From Corbicula japonica (taxonomy: Eukaryota; Mollusca; Bivalvia; Venerida; Cyrenidae), in contig JAZAYU010000013.1 in the NCBI GenBank assembly GCA_038501625.1, positions 3,162,001 to 3,226,000 of the forward strand: a stretch of 64,000 nt of DNA, given 5' to 3'. This document shows positions 45,301 to 60,300 of this stretch, in pieces; the first letter of the stretch is position 1; every line of letters begins with the position of its first letter. The notes below the pieces were generated by a model, which worked only from the letters and a program-made list of their open reading frames with translations, did no database searches and was not told the DNA's origin. Both the position numbers and the translations under genes were made by a program.

Positions 45301-48300
45301 ACAGTCTTGATCTAGATCTACACTGCTAGCCCATGCCATAAAGTTATTCCTATTTAGTAAATAGTTAATATAATGTTAGAAAAATAGGAATTTGAATGTT
45401 GCAGACCTGAAGCTAATGTCTGCCCATCCCTTCTCCCCACATTCCCCTAAGACACCAAATCTTTTCACACATCCATACCATTAGTATACAAAGCAAACAT
45501 TATTTACTTTAAATTGGTTGTTGTTGACAGGTGGTCTTTGAATCTAAGTTTGATTTGAAACCATTAGAAATGTAGTGTAGATTTGTAAAGAGATCATGTC
45601 TTAAAGCCAGGTTACAAACTTCTGTTTTTGTAAGTCAGTCAATTGTGGTATTTTTCACATTTGTTTTTAAAATATTTTTTGTCACATATTTAATACTTCT
45701 GGTATCTGAACCTGTATAAATAGTGGAACAATAATTCTCTTAGGTGAATGTATTTTGTTTACATGTATTTGTTTATATGACCGACTTCAGTTTTCTACAT
45801 GGTAACAATGTCTGAAGAATACTACGCATTTGTCTATTTATAAAGTACAGAAAGTTTAGCCAAGTGTGTTTCAATATAAACATAACCTATTTATAAAATA
45901 GGTAAATAGGGCAGTCATGAATTCTTTAGCATAAATATTGGTAAAGTAATTCTATTGCCTACAGACTGATAGGTGCCTTAATCCATTAAACAAAAAGTTA
46001 ACAAAGAAAATAAGAAAAGCAGCACAATTTTGCCCAACATCACAAATCTAAATCTGGAGACCAGTCTCAAATCTCAAGGATTTAATTGACCAGTCACCAT
46101 TTCAGCCAATAAAATGCTTGAGATTTGAGACTGGTCTCCAATCCTAGTTGAATGATCTTGGGACATTATCTGTGTTTAACTTGCATTGTCTATCATCAGT
46201 TTCCTTTTTGTAGGTTATCTTGGTTATTGGTTTTTAACTTGTCCTATTATTTGCCATCAGAAGGCTGACTGTGATTGTGTATGTGTGACTACTCTAAACT
46301 GTTCAACTTGTAGTAGTGTCATTGAGTGCCAAGGGGGTTACAAATAAGGCAATAGAAAAAAATATTTTAGATTCTCATCCCCGCCCGCCCCTGTCCAAAA
46401 CCACTTGCCCCCAAAAAATTTATTGGTAAAAAAATCAAAACATATTCTGTTCCGGACAGAACGGGTTTTAGACAATCCCAGATATGGAAAAACATGACGA
46501 CAACAATAAAATAAAATGTTCATCAGTTCAAAGCTTAACAAATGTGATTAGTGTCACTATTAAAGACTGGTATGGCTTTTCAAGCAAGAATAGGCACCAA
46601 TCTGCTACTTTTGTAAGTTGTTATCATGATTTTTTAGAAGAAATTGAGAAGATTGACGAATATTCTACATGTTAGGTTCTGGTAACTATAAATGCCATTT
46701 TCTCAAAATTTTAGTTTTTACTTCTGTTCTCAGGTACTTCGTTAATAAAAAATAAAAATTAAAAAGTGTCCACCCGCCCCTTTTTTCCCCCAAATCCGGA
46801 TGAGAATCTAATAATTTATTTTCTCTGGCCTAACAGAAATTAGCGTTTAAGGGTTAAGCTTAATAAGGAGTTGATGCCCCTCCCCCCCCCCCCCCCCCCT
46901 GTGAAAGTGTGAGTATTCAGGGCAGATAGATTGTTAAATATTGTATATTATATATATAATTTTAAAGATATATATAATTTATGCATAGAATATTTCTATA
47001 TTTGCAGGAGACAACTAACCATGTATACCTGGTTATGGAGTACTGTAATGGTGGAGATTTGGCCGATTATTTGCAAGGTAATATTTGTGATCTAGCATGT
47101 ATATCAGTTATACTTAGTGTGACTGATGATTTTGTAGTTAAACAAGTTTTTGAGGCAGTTCAATTAGTTCAATATATACTAATTGACAGTCATCAATCAG
47201 CTTGTGTGCTCTATCGATCCTCTAGCTGTTCCAGAGATCATTTTCTGAGAGAAAGGGTTTTTTACTAGCCAATCATGGTATCTACAATGTTATTTGGTCG
47301 AACCCTGTCCTCATTTCCGAGCTCACAATTAGTGTAAAATCATTAACATTCCCAGGGTACAATTGTCATGGTTATTGTGGACAGATCCATCAGCAAATTT
47401 TTAACTACCACAAAATTTGGAATTAAAACTGAACATAGTTAAGAACATTCAGTTAAAAGTACACACAAAATATTTTCGAATGGAAAACCATTAGTTTTTA
47501 TGCCCACGAATGTAAGTGCATCCACAGTATCAGTCAAGTGACATAAACCCTTTGTACTCGGTGTAGTACTTCTTTTATCCAATGAGCAAACAGTGTAGAT
47601 CAAATGAAAATCAGCCTGCTCATCTATGGTAACCAACCTAGTATTATTGAAATTAAAATCGGACCAAAGTACTTGTGCACTAGAATGACACTCTGAAGCT
47701 AGTCATCCATGTTTTAAGCATTTGTCTCGTTGTGTGTGTCACATTTATTTATATAAGCTCACTCGCCAGACGTTTGTCCTTCCAAGTTCATAAGGTAGTC
47801 ATGCTCTGTGCAGATGATAGTTTTGCGATTTACATTGGATGTCAGGTTGAAGCAGTTTTTAGTTAGGTTTAACCCTTATACTAGCATGAATTAAACTTGG
47901 GTGACTTTTATAGAACCAGATCAACAAACATTATTAGATGTCATCTGATCTGGATCATGGGTGACCAGTATAGATCCAGATCAACTGGCACATTCATGTA
48001 ATCTAATCTGGATCTACACTGTTCTCTTGCAAATATCTTGATCAAAATTAATCAAATGAATCTAAAAGTGATAATTGATCCCAAGGTAATACAATGTAAA
48101 AGTTGTATGTAATGGAGTGAAGTAAACTTCAGCACCCAGTTAACCGACATTAAGATAACATATCACAAACAAGCAAAGGGTTATATAGTGCAAACAAACA
48201 AATGATCGCCAACAAGAAAAAGTACACACAGCTGCATTTGCCATGGAAGTAGATCCTTATCAGCGTGCACATCTGTTCGGGGTCTACACTTTGCTATTCA

Positions 48301-51300
48301 GTTAATAAATTGCTGTATTACCTATGAAATAATTTAATTTGACCGATTTAAATTGAAAGAAAGGTTAATTTATTAGGTTAAGGGTTAGTTTGATAACATC
48401 TTAGAACTTTATCAAACAAATATTGCAATTAACTCAGACTGGCAATACTGAGTGGCAATACCTAATGTTTGTACATGCATTTAATTGTTAATGCTTAAAT
48501 GCATACCTGTAATTAAACAGTTGTTGAACAAATGTTTGAATGCAAACCAAGCAATTTAATTTTAGCTGTTCCATTTCCCTGTCTAATATTAATGACATTA
48601 ATTATTTAAAATATGTGACATAACAAAATCATTGAGCTGTCAAATAACCTGCATGTAATTAAAAGGTTAACTTCTCATCATTTGACTCGTGCACGTACAT
48701 GGTGACAACTTGCTTCAAGGGCCTATTATGCTGCATTCAAGAATAAATAGGGGAAATATTTTAAACCTTTCCTCCATTTATATACCTTTTTTTGCATAGA
48801 TGAACAGTCTAGAACCAGATCAGCCGGTACATCCTGCTGTCTTGTCAGGATCTTAAATGTTCTGTTTTTTATTTATAAGGTTCCGTTATTTCTGACCAGA
48901 AAGTTAACAGTGCAGACTCTGATCAGACATCACTATTGTGCGGGCTGATCTGAATCTACACTGGTCCTACACGCTTAAAAACACTTATATAGAGTAAAAG
49001 GTTAAAGCATAATATCACATGTTTATAAAGGTATTCAGTTTATTTTTTATATATTTTTTTGTGACTGAATTGTAATTAAGCAAGTAGAGTATTATAAATT
49101 TTAAGGAAACTGACTACTTTTCTAGCTGCAGTTGTATTTGCCATGTGCCTTGTTTTTCTGACTCTAAGTCTTTAATTTCTTCTGTCACGTTGTTAATACG
49201 GCATGTGCTAACATTTACATCACTGCGTCATTAGAGTATTTTAATATGTTCATTTTGAAAAAATTGTATAAGTTCCAGAATTTCACCATTATATAAAAAT
49301 AAAATGTTTTCACAAATTCTATTATCTGAAATGTTTCCTTTAAACTTTAATATATAATGAATTTATATGATTGCAATTCATAGAAAATTTAATTACTACC
49401 AAGTAAAGATGCTTTTACAAAAAGCAAACAAAAAGCATAAATTTAATGTAAAAACATTTGAAAGATTGTGTCATGTCAGAATCTTAAAATATTCATATAA
49501 GATGACTTCCAAGGGCTTAGTATGTAAATTTTAATTCCGTAAAAGGTTCAGTTATTCAGTATTGAAATTCATGTTGAAATGTTGTGCAATTTCAATTTAT
49601 TGGCAAATATAATAATATTGACATTGTTGAACCCTTTACTACATGGGATATGGCTGTTATCCAATTACAAACAGTGTAGATCCTGATCAGCAGGCACATC
49701 CATGTCATCTGATCAGGATCTACACTGTTGGCTTCATTGCCAGAAATAACTTAATGAATCAAAAAGTGAACAGTGTAGATCCTGATCAGATGGCACTTAA
49801 TTGGATCTACACTGTTAGTCCATTTAATAAATCAGGTAGATATGAAGTAAATGGTTAATTATGTTATTACTATTTTGTTTGTATTTTTTACCATATAAGT
49901 TTAAAACAAATAAACATTGAAGTATATTTTGGTGGTGATTGTAAAAGACAATGTTTTTTCTTTGTTCCTGTTTAGTAAACATTGAAACTGTTGACATGTT
50001 AATGATAAAGTATGAGTAATCAGTTTAAATAAACAAATATGTATCATTTTAAATGTTTGATTATTGTAAAAGAATAAAAAAAAGATATGCTTTTGAAATC
50101 CTTTGTTTTCAGATAATTTAAAGGATTAATGACTGTCAGAGGATTAAGTTCCTTGTACGTTGTTTGAAGTTTTCAACTAACCCTTCTTCATATATACGCA
50201 TTATTACGCATGTGCGACCAGTGTAGATCCAGATCAGCTGGCACATTTGTGCCGTCTGATCAGGATATGCACTGTTCGCTCCCGTTTTGGTCAGAAATAA
50301 CCTAATAAATCAAATAGTGCACAGTGCAGATCCTGATCAGACGACACGGATGTGCCGGCTGATCTGGATCTACACTGTTCACCTACGCAATAAAGATGTA
50401 TCTGTGGAGGAAAGGATTAATTTGTTGCTTGTCTATTAATAATATGTAAAATGTCAGTCAGAAAGTGATGTAAATGACATCATCATTTCTTTTAAAATAA
50501 AAACATGTAAATTAGGGCTTAAATCTGTAGTTAATACCTATATTTACATTTGAAACCACTTGCTTAAAGTTAAAATAGCTTTGATGTCATGCATGCATAC
50601 ATGTAGTCAAATGTAATGAAATAAAAGATAATTGTATTATTTTTTATTTAAAGATGTTTAATATTAGTTTGATGGATCATGATTTTAAAACATTTTTGTT
50701 TTGTGTTGGATGTCTTGTTGTTGTTGTTTTTCTGAAGGAAAATTGCACAACATTTCTTACAGGGATATCTTGAATAACAGTTGCCGCTGTGGGTTGATTT
50801 ACAGAAAATAATGCAATTGACAAGTTGCCATATTTTTGTGCCAAACAGCTTTCTGTTAATAAAACAATATATGACATAATCAAAGAGATGAGTCCCTTGT
50901 AGATTAATTCCTAAAATTTTCATCACCACCCACCCAAGTTTTGACCATTGCTGTTAATTTTTAAGATGTTCCATGGAGTTTAAGGGGTCAGGTAAGCAAC
51001 AATGGTTCTTAAGTCCTCTGAAAAATAACACAAGTTATGAATGTATAATTTTGGGGTATATTATACAATCATGTTCCCAGAAAAAATTCAATGAAATTAA
51101 ACTTAAAGGTAATTCATTTATGACATTAAATATACAACTTGGCAGAAGTTTAAGTTTTCGCAACAAGCTCCAATGAGGGAAATTCTTGTATATATTGAAG
51201 AAATTTCACCATCTGTTATTTTGGATATGTTCTGCTGAACCCTTAAGTCGATGGATATGCCTTAAATCACACAGGTGACCAGTGTTAATCCAGGTCAGCC

Positions 51301-54300
51301 AGCTGCAACTGTGCTGTCTGATCTGGGTCTACACCCTTCACTTTTTAGACAGAAATAACGTATTGACTCCCAATGCGACCAATGTAGATTTAGATCAGAC
51401 TGCACAGACAGAGGTACTGGTTAACCTGGATCTACACTGGTCACACATGAATAAGAAGCTGTATCCATGCAGTAAGGGTTGAATCAGTCCTTGTTAGTGA
51501 ATTCCACCGGAATGCTAAAACAATCCAATTTTGGAATAGGTTGTTGAACTGTTGTATTTTTTTACATAAGCAAACATGTTTATCATTCAAATTTGTCATG
51601 ACTAAATAGAATAAAGACTTAAAGAATTGCAACTCTGTGATAAGCCAAATAGCTTAAACCAGCGAGGGAGGCTTTGATTAAGAAGTTGAAATAGAACTTA
51701 AATTCTTACAGAACAACCTGTTAACCCTTTAGTGTTGGTAATAGGTTTGGTATTTCACTTATAACCTTGTCATCATTGACTTCCGATAATGTTGCATGAT
51801 GTTGTTTCCTATATCTATTGTCAGTTTATTCCATAAAAGGCCCTATTACAAGAAAAAATGGTTAAAACAAAATGATCTCATGTTAGGAATAGTGTAAAGG
51901 TTCAGAATGTTTAAACTGTATCATTGTTAGTCAGTGGTTAAAACCCAGATTTGCTATAGTCTTCAACTATGGTCAGACTTCAGAATTTTTGTGAGTGAGG
52001 ACATTGAAACAAATGTCTGTTTAATACTTAGACAATTCTTTTGTCCAGAAAAATTCTGGAAAAGGTTTTCTGTCATGTAATAATTATCTTTGTGCCATTT
52101 ATTATAAAATGTCATATAACTCCATTGAAAATGGTATTACTCCATAATTAATAACTCTCTGGAACTACCATTCAAGCAAATTGGGTCAATATTGCAGAGA
52201 AATAGTTCCACAAAGCTTCCATCTAGGAACTTTTATTTGGTATGGAGCGGCAAGTTAACTGCGCTGTCAGGTGACTTTTTTTCAGGGTCTCCTTCTTTCC
52301 TTGTGTTTTTATTTCAGGGCTTCCATTTTATGCGGGAGATGATGCTTCGACTCTTGAAATTTCCAAAAAGCCTTATTTTGACCCTTAAAATTTTAGTTTA
52401 AGGGTTTCTTTTTTTTCCCCTTAACTTGAGGGTACTTTTTCTATTAAAGGGCTGAATCCCCTATATCAATGATCGAAATGACCCTTTTGCTTTAGAAAGT
52501 TTACACTTTTTTCTTGTATTTTCAGTCAAAGGCACACTCAGCGAGGATACAATCTCTAACTTCCTGAAACAGATAGGTAAGTGTCTTCTTGACAGAATAA
52601 TGTAATGTAACAGTTGTGATCAGTGTAGATCCTGATCACCCTCCATATAGTTGCAGTTTGATCAGGATCATACTCTATCACTATTCAGTCAGTATAAACC
52701 CTGAAAATGAAAGCACCCCTTTCAGCTATGAATGAGCAACCTGGATGAGTTAATCTTGTAACCCTTTACTCCATGGATACTACTTATATCTGATGTAAAG
52801 CCAATGTAGGTCCATCAGCTGGCTCATCAAAGCAGTCGGATCTGGGCCCAAGATCATAAAACTAAATCTGGAGATCAGTCTCAAATCTCAAGGATCTGAT
52901 TGGCTGAAATGGCGACTTGTCGCCATTTCAGCCAATCAGATGCTTGAGATTTGAGACTGATCTCCAAACTTAGTTTTATGATCTTGGGCCCAGGATCTAC
53001 ATGTTGCTTTTAGATCCAATTGATTATTTCCTAACAAGTACAGAACAGCGTAGGTCCAGAATCAGATTTCTGATCTGGATCTGCACTGGCTGTCCATAAG
53101 ATAAAGGTGTATCCATAGAGTATAAGGTTATAGTTGAACTTTAAGGAGAAACTTTGCATTAGTAAATTTAACTAACAGTGTTTCCACTTAGCAAGTGTTT
53201 GTTGAATACATCAGACAAACTGTCTGATAGCACAGCATTCAGTATACGTTAAATTGAATTGAATGTATGGACTTAGTAAATAAATGCATGTGGATCCCTC
53301 AACAACACAATGCTGGTAAAAAGCAAAAATTACAACAAATATTTGCATTATGATTGACAAAATGCATACAAACTATTTAAAGATCACTTTGATATGTGAC
53401 ATCAAAGAGTGGGTGCGACAAACAACACAATAATTACAATCAATTTATTAATAATAGTTGCATTCTCTCAGATATGTAGGCCATTCCTTCTGGTGGGTTT
53501 TTGTTTGTAGCAATTACTTTATGCAGTAATGGACATTGATTTTTCACAAGCTTTCTTACATTCCGATTTAACCAATCCTCGTCAGATGGCCACGTCAAGA
53601 CCACATTCTGAGCATCTCCTCACTCGCTATTACATCACTTCATTATTATTGAAATTCTGTCTCGGAAAAGATCTGTATAATAAATAATGCAGCGTGATGA
53701 TCGGCTTGCAATAATGATTAGTAATGTAATAATTGATAGGTAAAGAAAAACATAGTTGTTTGTGCTGCAAAGCATGTGTCTTTAATGTTTCTTGCAAATT
53801 GTCATGTAGACCTTTCAAAGATTATATGAAAAAAATGGATGATGCAAGTACAGGGAGAAATATGATAAATTGCATGTACCTTAAAATACTGAGTCACCTT
53901 GGTGCAAAAACAGTATAACTCACATATTTCAATGGTACTTATACCTTTTTTGCACTTTTTGGTTCCAAAATCACTTCCAGAAAGATGTAAAAAAATGTTA
54001 TTTTTTTATTATAAAATGAAGTTTTCATTATGTTACATTACAGCGGGTGCAATGCGGGCTCTCAATGCTAAGGGTATAGTACATCGAGATATGAAGCCGC
54101 AGAACATCTTGCTATGTTTCCCTCCCGGTCAGAAGAACCCTCCAGCTTCACAGATCAACCTCAAGATTGGTAAGTGGAACAATCAGTGGCTTATCAGAAA
54201 TATGTTGTACAGTAATCCCCCTTATTAAGATCTATCTGAAATTAAGACCAGTGCAAAAATAACACCACAATTTCAGTGTCCCTTTTTACAATTCCTTGCT

Positions 54301-57300
54301 ATTTGCCACCCTAAAATAAAAGCAACCCTTATATTTAGACCATTTTTGTCCAGTCCCAGTAAGCACCTTCTCTGTACACATGATTTATTTTCCATACTCT
54401 GTCCTTGTGAAATGAAGTAAAAATGCATTTACGCTTTTTACATTGAAAATAATATTTTTTCATTTTTTTGTACAAAACGCATATGTTTCATTTAATCTGG
54501 TTTTATGTCCAAACCAATTTTCTATTCTACTAAAATAGAGAAAAGGCCAATGAACAATAAGCCTTAATTCAATTCATTATCCAGACATGTGAAAAAAATG
54601 CATGTATTTCATGAAATTAAATAAAGGCTTTTTCATATGTAGTAATAAAATTATATCTATTTTTACTGAATACATAAACCCTCATTATCATGCCATTTGC
54701 ATTCTTCATAATTGCACTAATGTTTCACTTCTAAATATGGAACTGCTGACTAATTTACTGAGTTAAATGTTTATAAACAGTTCAGATATTTATATATTCA
54801 AGGTTTCTTGTTTGAAAAGTAAAGGAACTACTTAACCCTTTATGTCATTAGATATGGCTGTTAAACAGGCAAACAGATTAGATCCAGAACTGACAGCAGT
54901 AAGACAAATAGTGTAGATCAGATCAGCACAGATGTGTTGGCTGATCAGGATCTACACATTTTTGTTTTAGATTCTTCAGGTTATTTCTTGTCAAGAAGCA
55001 ACTGATCCAGATCAGATTGCACAGATGTGCTGGCTGATATAGATCTGCACTGGTTGTAAAATGAGATAACCTTTAGTATCAAACAAAGAAAGGTCAGGAA
55101 TTCATCCTTTCAATATAAATTAACACACCGATTACCATATATAGATTTTTCCAAAAAAGGTCACATAAAGAAGACAGGTGTTTCAATACATTATTATAGA
55201 TTTTTGACATGCAAGACTTTGTACATAATTACAGCCTTTGTATGCTCTATTAATCCTTCCCACACATGTTACAAAAACTGTAAACAGACATTACATCATC
55301 ATGATTGAATCCAAGAAAATTGTTTGTTAAACCACAAACACCCCAATGTTGTTCAAAACATTTATTGCATCACTTAGATAGCATGATCTTAATTCTTAAA
55401 ATATAACACATCATACGATATAGACATGTATACAAAGATTAATTCTTCACATACCTGTGTTTAATTTGTCAAAACATAATTTATTTTTGGTAAACATTTT
55501 GAAGATGAATGCATGTCAGATTGAACCAGTAGGCCAATTATTTCATAATGCATTAATTATATCATATCATTAAACAGCAAATGATTCTAAATACCACTGA
55601 TATTGTAACAATACAGGAATATAAGAATTTATTGAAGAAGGAGATTTCCTTAAAAGGGATGATATTTTGCCCAGATTTAACCATTTACACTTTTTAGTTC
55701 AGATTATGTTTGTTTACTAAGTACCACTGTAGACCTAAACCAGCCAGCTTATTATTATTAGTATTATTATTATTATAATTATTATTATAACTCAACTATA
55801 TAGTATTATTAAATTGTTTTTTTCATACTTCCAGCTGACTTTGGGTTTGCACGGTTCTTACAGGACGGTGTCATGGCAGCCACACTGTGCGGGTCACCCA
55901 TGTACATGGTAGGTCTCCAAGTCACACAACTACCTTCCACCTTATGCTTGTCCTCAAATAGTTTTAGATAGTATTAAGAATTCACTTCTATGGTAGGGGG
56001 AGGGGGGAGGAATTGTGTGAGGTGTAGACCCATACCAACCTTCATATTAGGTTCTACACTGTTTACTATTCAGCCAGCTAGTTCCAACAATCACCCCTGT
56101 AAGCTTAAAAAATGCAAAACATAGTAAAAGAAAAGCTTTGTCAGTAGAAATATAAGGTGGTTTAGGAGGTAATGAAGTGAGTTGCAATGTGGCCATGTTG
56201 GAATGCATTGTCTGTTTTTTCCTGTCAATTTGTTCTTAGTTTTATTCTAATCCTGTACAATAACAACAACAACAACAACATGCATTCTTAAGACAGGTTG
56301 GTACTGGTACTTGTATTCTGATATATCTTAATCCCATTTGTCAATTTACAATAATTTTGAACCCTATACATTCTAAATACTGGATAGAACTGGAAAACAT
56401 TAAACTTATTTGTAAATTAATTAGTTAAAACCCCTTTCATTCTGAAAACAGGTTAGCACTAGTAAAAAAAGAACAATTTCAGGCAAAGAAACTTTTTGGT
56501 GGCTGGACATGGCTTGATTCAATTTTGGTGTTTATCTTACATCTATAATTACTTTGCATTAAGGATGTTGGAAACTGACTGTAGGGTTTTAAGAATAACC
56601 TTTTACTCCATTCATGAAGAATTTATTGCATGTGCAACCAGTGTAGATCCAGATCAGCAGGCATATTTTTGTCATTTGATCTGAATCTACACTGGTCAGT
56701 AATTGGTCAGAAATAATCAGATAAATCTTAAAGAGAACAATGAAGATCTGGATTTACACTGTTTGCCTATAGATAACAGGGCTATCCCTGGGGTAAAGGG
56801 TTAATGATGTGACTCTTGCATTATTTTAGATGATTAGTCATGAAGAAATCATTGTAAATCATCCAATAATGGAATTAATAGTATTTTGTAGTCCAGTTTA
56901 TTTTCATAAAAGATTGGCCAGATAAAAATAGACCTTATACTTATGATGGTTTGTGAAGTAAATGATGGTTTGTGAAGTAACACAGTGGCTTTATTAAAAT
57001 ATTGCTTCAACAATAAAAACACATATAGCCAAATGGTCTCTTTCTTGTGATGGTGGTTATCCCATGCAAACTAGTACACATAGTTTAATGCTTAACCCTA
57101 AAAGAGTGTTATCAATTAAGACTTATATTGTTTATTCACATGATTCTGTACAATATTTCAGGCCCCGGAGGTGATAATGTCCCTGCAGTATGATGCCAAG
57201 GCAGACCTTTGGAGTATCGGCACTATAGTGTTCCAGTGCCTGACCGGCAAGGCCCCGTTCCAGGCTCAAACCCCACAACAGCTTAAACAGTACTACGAGA

Positions 57301-60300
57301 AAACTCTAGAACTTAAGCCTAAGTATGTAGGAATTTATGTTTATCCTTTAAGTTCTAAGCACAGGATATGCTACATTTGCAACCAGTGTAGACCCAGATA
57401 ATCCTGCCTATTTGGGTCTACAGATATTCATTACCTGAAGATATTAATATACCTGATGTTAACCCTTTACTCCTTAGGATATTGCTGTTATCCTATATGT
57501 GAACGGTGTAATTTCAGATCAGCCAGCACATCTGTGCCATCTGATTAAATTCTACACTGTTCACTTTAAGATTAATTTGGTTATTTTTATAACCAAACAG
57601 AGAAAAGTGTAGATCCTGTTCAGACAGCATGGATATGTAGGCTTATCTGGATCTACACTATTTGCACATGCGATTATACGGAGTTGAGGGATAAATCTTA
57701 GCAAAGGAATGACACAAGTTGAAAGCAACTAAAAGAATGCCAAGTGTCTCTTGGCATTGACATTTTTGAAGCTTTCTTCCTCTCTGCTATAATCAACATG
57801 CTATCATCCACTTAGTGATGAATGTTATTAATGTTGACAATTTTCCAACGGCTTCTTGGAAAGGCAGTGTCTCATAGAATTCACAGTATTTTGATGAAGA
57901 TTGGCATGTGTGGTTAAAGGTTTTGTTGTTGACTTCAAACAGAGAGAATGCTTTCTTCTAAATAATTGTAATAAATTTTAGACTGATTTTTAGCCTAAAA
58001 CTTTGTTTAAGATTTATGATGTATTTTTGAATTTGAAAAATGTGCCCTTCGTTCATTATTTGTATTTAACTCTTTACTGCATATATACATGTTTTACACA
58101 TGAGTGAATATTGTAGATCTAGATGGCCACCACATTCATGCCATCTGATCAGGATCTACACTGTTCAGTTCTTGGTCAGAAATAACCTAGTGAATCACTA
58201 AATGAAGTGTAAATCCTGATCAGACAACACAGCTGTGCAAGGTGATCTGGATCTACCCTATTCACCCATGCAATTGAAGTCATATCTATGGAGAAAAGCA
58301 TAAACATTTCCCGTAAAAACCTCTTGAGTTATGTTAATGTTACTTGTATTTCAGTATTCCCTCAGGAACCTCCCCAGAGCTCAAAGATTTGCTGCTGAAA
58401 CTTCTGAAACGTAATGCAAAGGAAAGAATTGAATTTGGTAAGATCTGATTGTTTTTCATTAAAATAAGTGCATCTTGCTAAAATTGTATTAAGTCTCCAC
58501 AGTTTGAAAAAAACTTATGTTAAATGCTGAGGAAATTGATGATGTTAGATTTATTTTACTATTAAAGAAAATCCTGTGGAATGACTTTTTTCACTGACTA
58601 TTAATTTTTGCATATATGGCAGATCTGCATTAGCTTCTTTTGGTTGAATTTCTAACTCTTGACAATACAGGGACTTAACCCTTTACTTCATACTTATGGG
58701 ATTATTCAATAGTGAACAGTGTTGATCCAGATCAGCTGGCATATTCATGCAGTCTGATCTGGATCTGCATTGTTCACTTCTTGGTCAGAAATAACCTAAT
58801 GAATCAAAAAGCGAACAGTGTAGATCCTGATGAGATGGCATGCAGATCTGGATCTACAGTATTTGCCAATAGAAAACAGCCATATACCATAGAATAAAGA
58901 CTGTTACAATTTATCTCTTGTAAAATTAAATGATACTGTAGTAAAGATTGTTAATCATGAAACCATTAAAGCAATAACAATGCTTTTGTTCAGTATCCTC
59001 CTACAGCTTCTAGACTCTTGTTTTTTCCTGATGATAAGCATAATATAAACAGAAAGTTTGAACCAAAGCCAGTTTCAAAAAAGTTATATTGGTAACTGTT
59101 ACCTTTTTTCATGACAATGTTGGCATTGAGAAACAGCAATGCATTCATTACAGTAATGGTGATAGACAAATAAAATATCTAGTGCGTAATACACACAACA
59201 CTGATTGTATTTGTTTGCTTGAATGTATATTGTGACTGATTCAGATATGTTTATTTACTTGTACAGAGGACTTTTTCATCCATCCGTTCCTGCGTGCTCT
59301 CTCGCCAGCAGCTTCATGTGAGTATACACATTTCTCTTGTACAAGCTCCTTTAACCCTTTACTCCATATATAAGCATTTATCACATGTGCAAACAGTGTA
59401 GATCCAGATCAGCTGCACTGCTTCTAGTAAACAGTGCAGACCCTGATCAGATTTCAAATATGTGCCGGCTGATCTGGATCTACACTGTTTGCCCACACTA
59501 TAATGGTATGTCTATTGAGTAAAGGGTTAGGAACTTTTATATTATTTCTTTTTAATGATTTTCTTTAGTATGAAAGCAATGCATCAGGTATATGAATGCC
59601 ATAAAGAGCAGAATGAGCTTTAAAGAAATAAGGCAGCTAGAAAAGAAGGAGATTTATTTTGCTGATCACCAAAACTGTACTCAACATTGAATAAAAGAAG
59701 TTTTTGCAGTTACTCATGACCTGTAGTTATCAGTTAGAGTATGTAGATAGAATCTAGTTTTGAACAATAATCAATAAATCAGAATGTACTAGCTTTGTCA
59801 TACACTATATTTGCTATATGTTTATTTTCAGCATCCCCTGTGCCTGTTCCTGGTCGAAGTCCCAGTTTCTCCTCTGACAGTCCAGCATCTCTAAAAGCCA
59901 ACTCTGCCTCACCATTATCGGGCAAAATGGAATATTCCCCTTCCCCACCACCTGTACAGATCCAAAAGGTGAGTCCATTGTTGAGTGAAATTTAGTGGAA
60001 TGTACAGTACAGGCAGTTCTGAAACTTCATGCTATAATCAGCAGTATCCTGACAGGAGTTTGAGCTATATTTTGATGGAAATTTTCCAATGTCTTAACAG
60101 CTGATATATCAATTGGATTGGAGTTGGAAGACAGGTTGCCAATTTGAGTTTGATGATTATTAACTCAGGACATGATTTGTGAAAGTTTTTGAAACATTTA
60201 TCGAAATTTTTGTTTTCAATACGAATTTTAACCCTTTACTCGAGATATGCCTTAATCACATGGGTGAACAGTGAAAATCTAGATCTGTGGGCAATACATG

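Noticed and set aside
46981..47268. A 95-codon frame over ULK exon 4 as a complete protein
   Set aside because: The frame continues past a good donor at 47078; the phase match to exons 3 and 5 shows exon limits of 47008-47077.
53899..54228. A 109-codon frame starting with ATG before ULK exon 6
   Set aside because: Only 54044-54169 is coding; the leading part is intron with a splice acceptor at 54041-54043.
54882..55050. Conserved-looking GATC-rich sequence as a regulatory site
   Set aside because: It is an ordinary MITE B copy; the motif recurs throughout the window.
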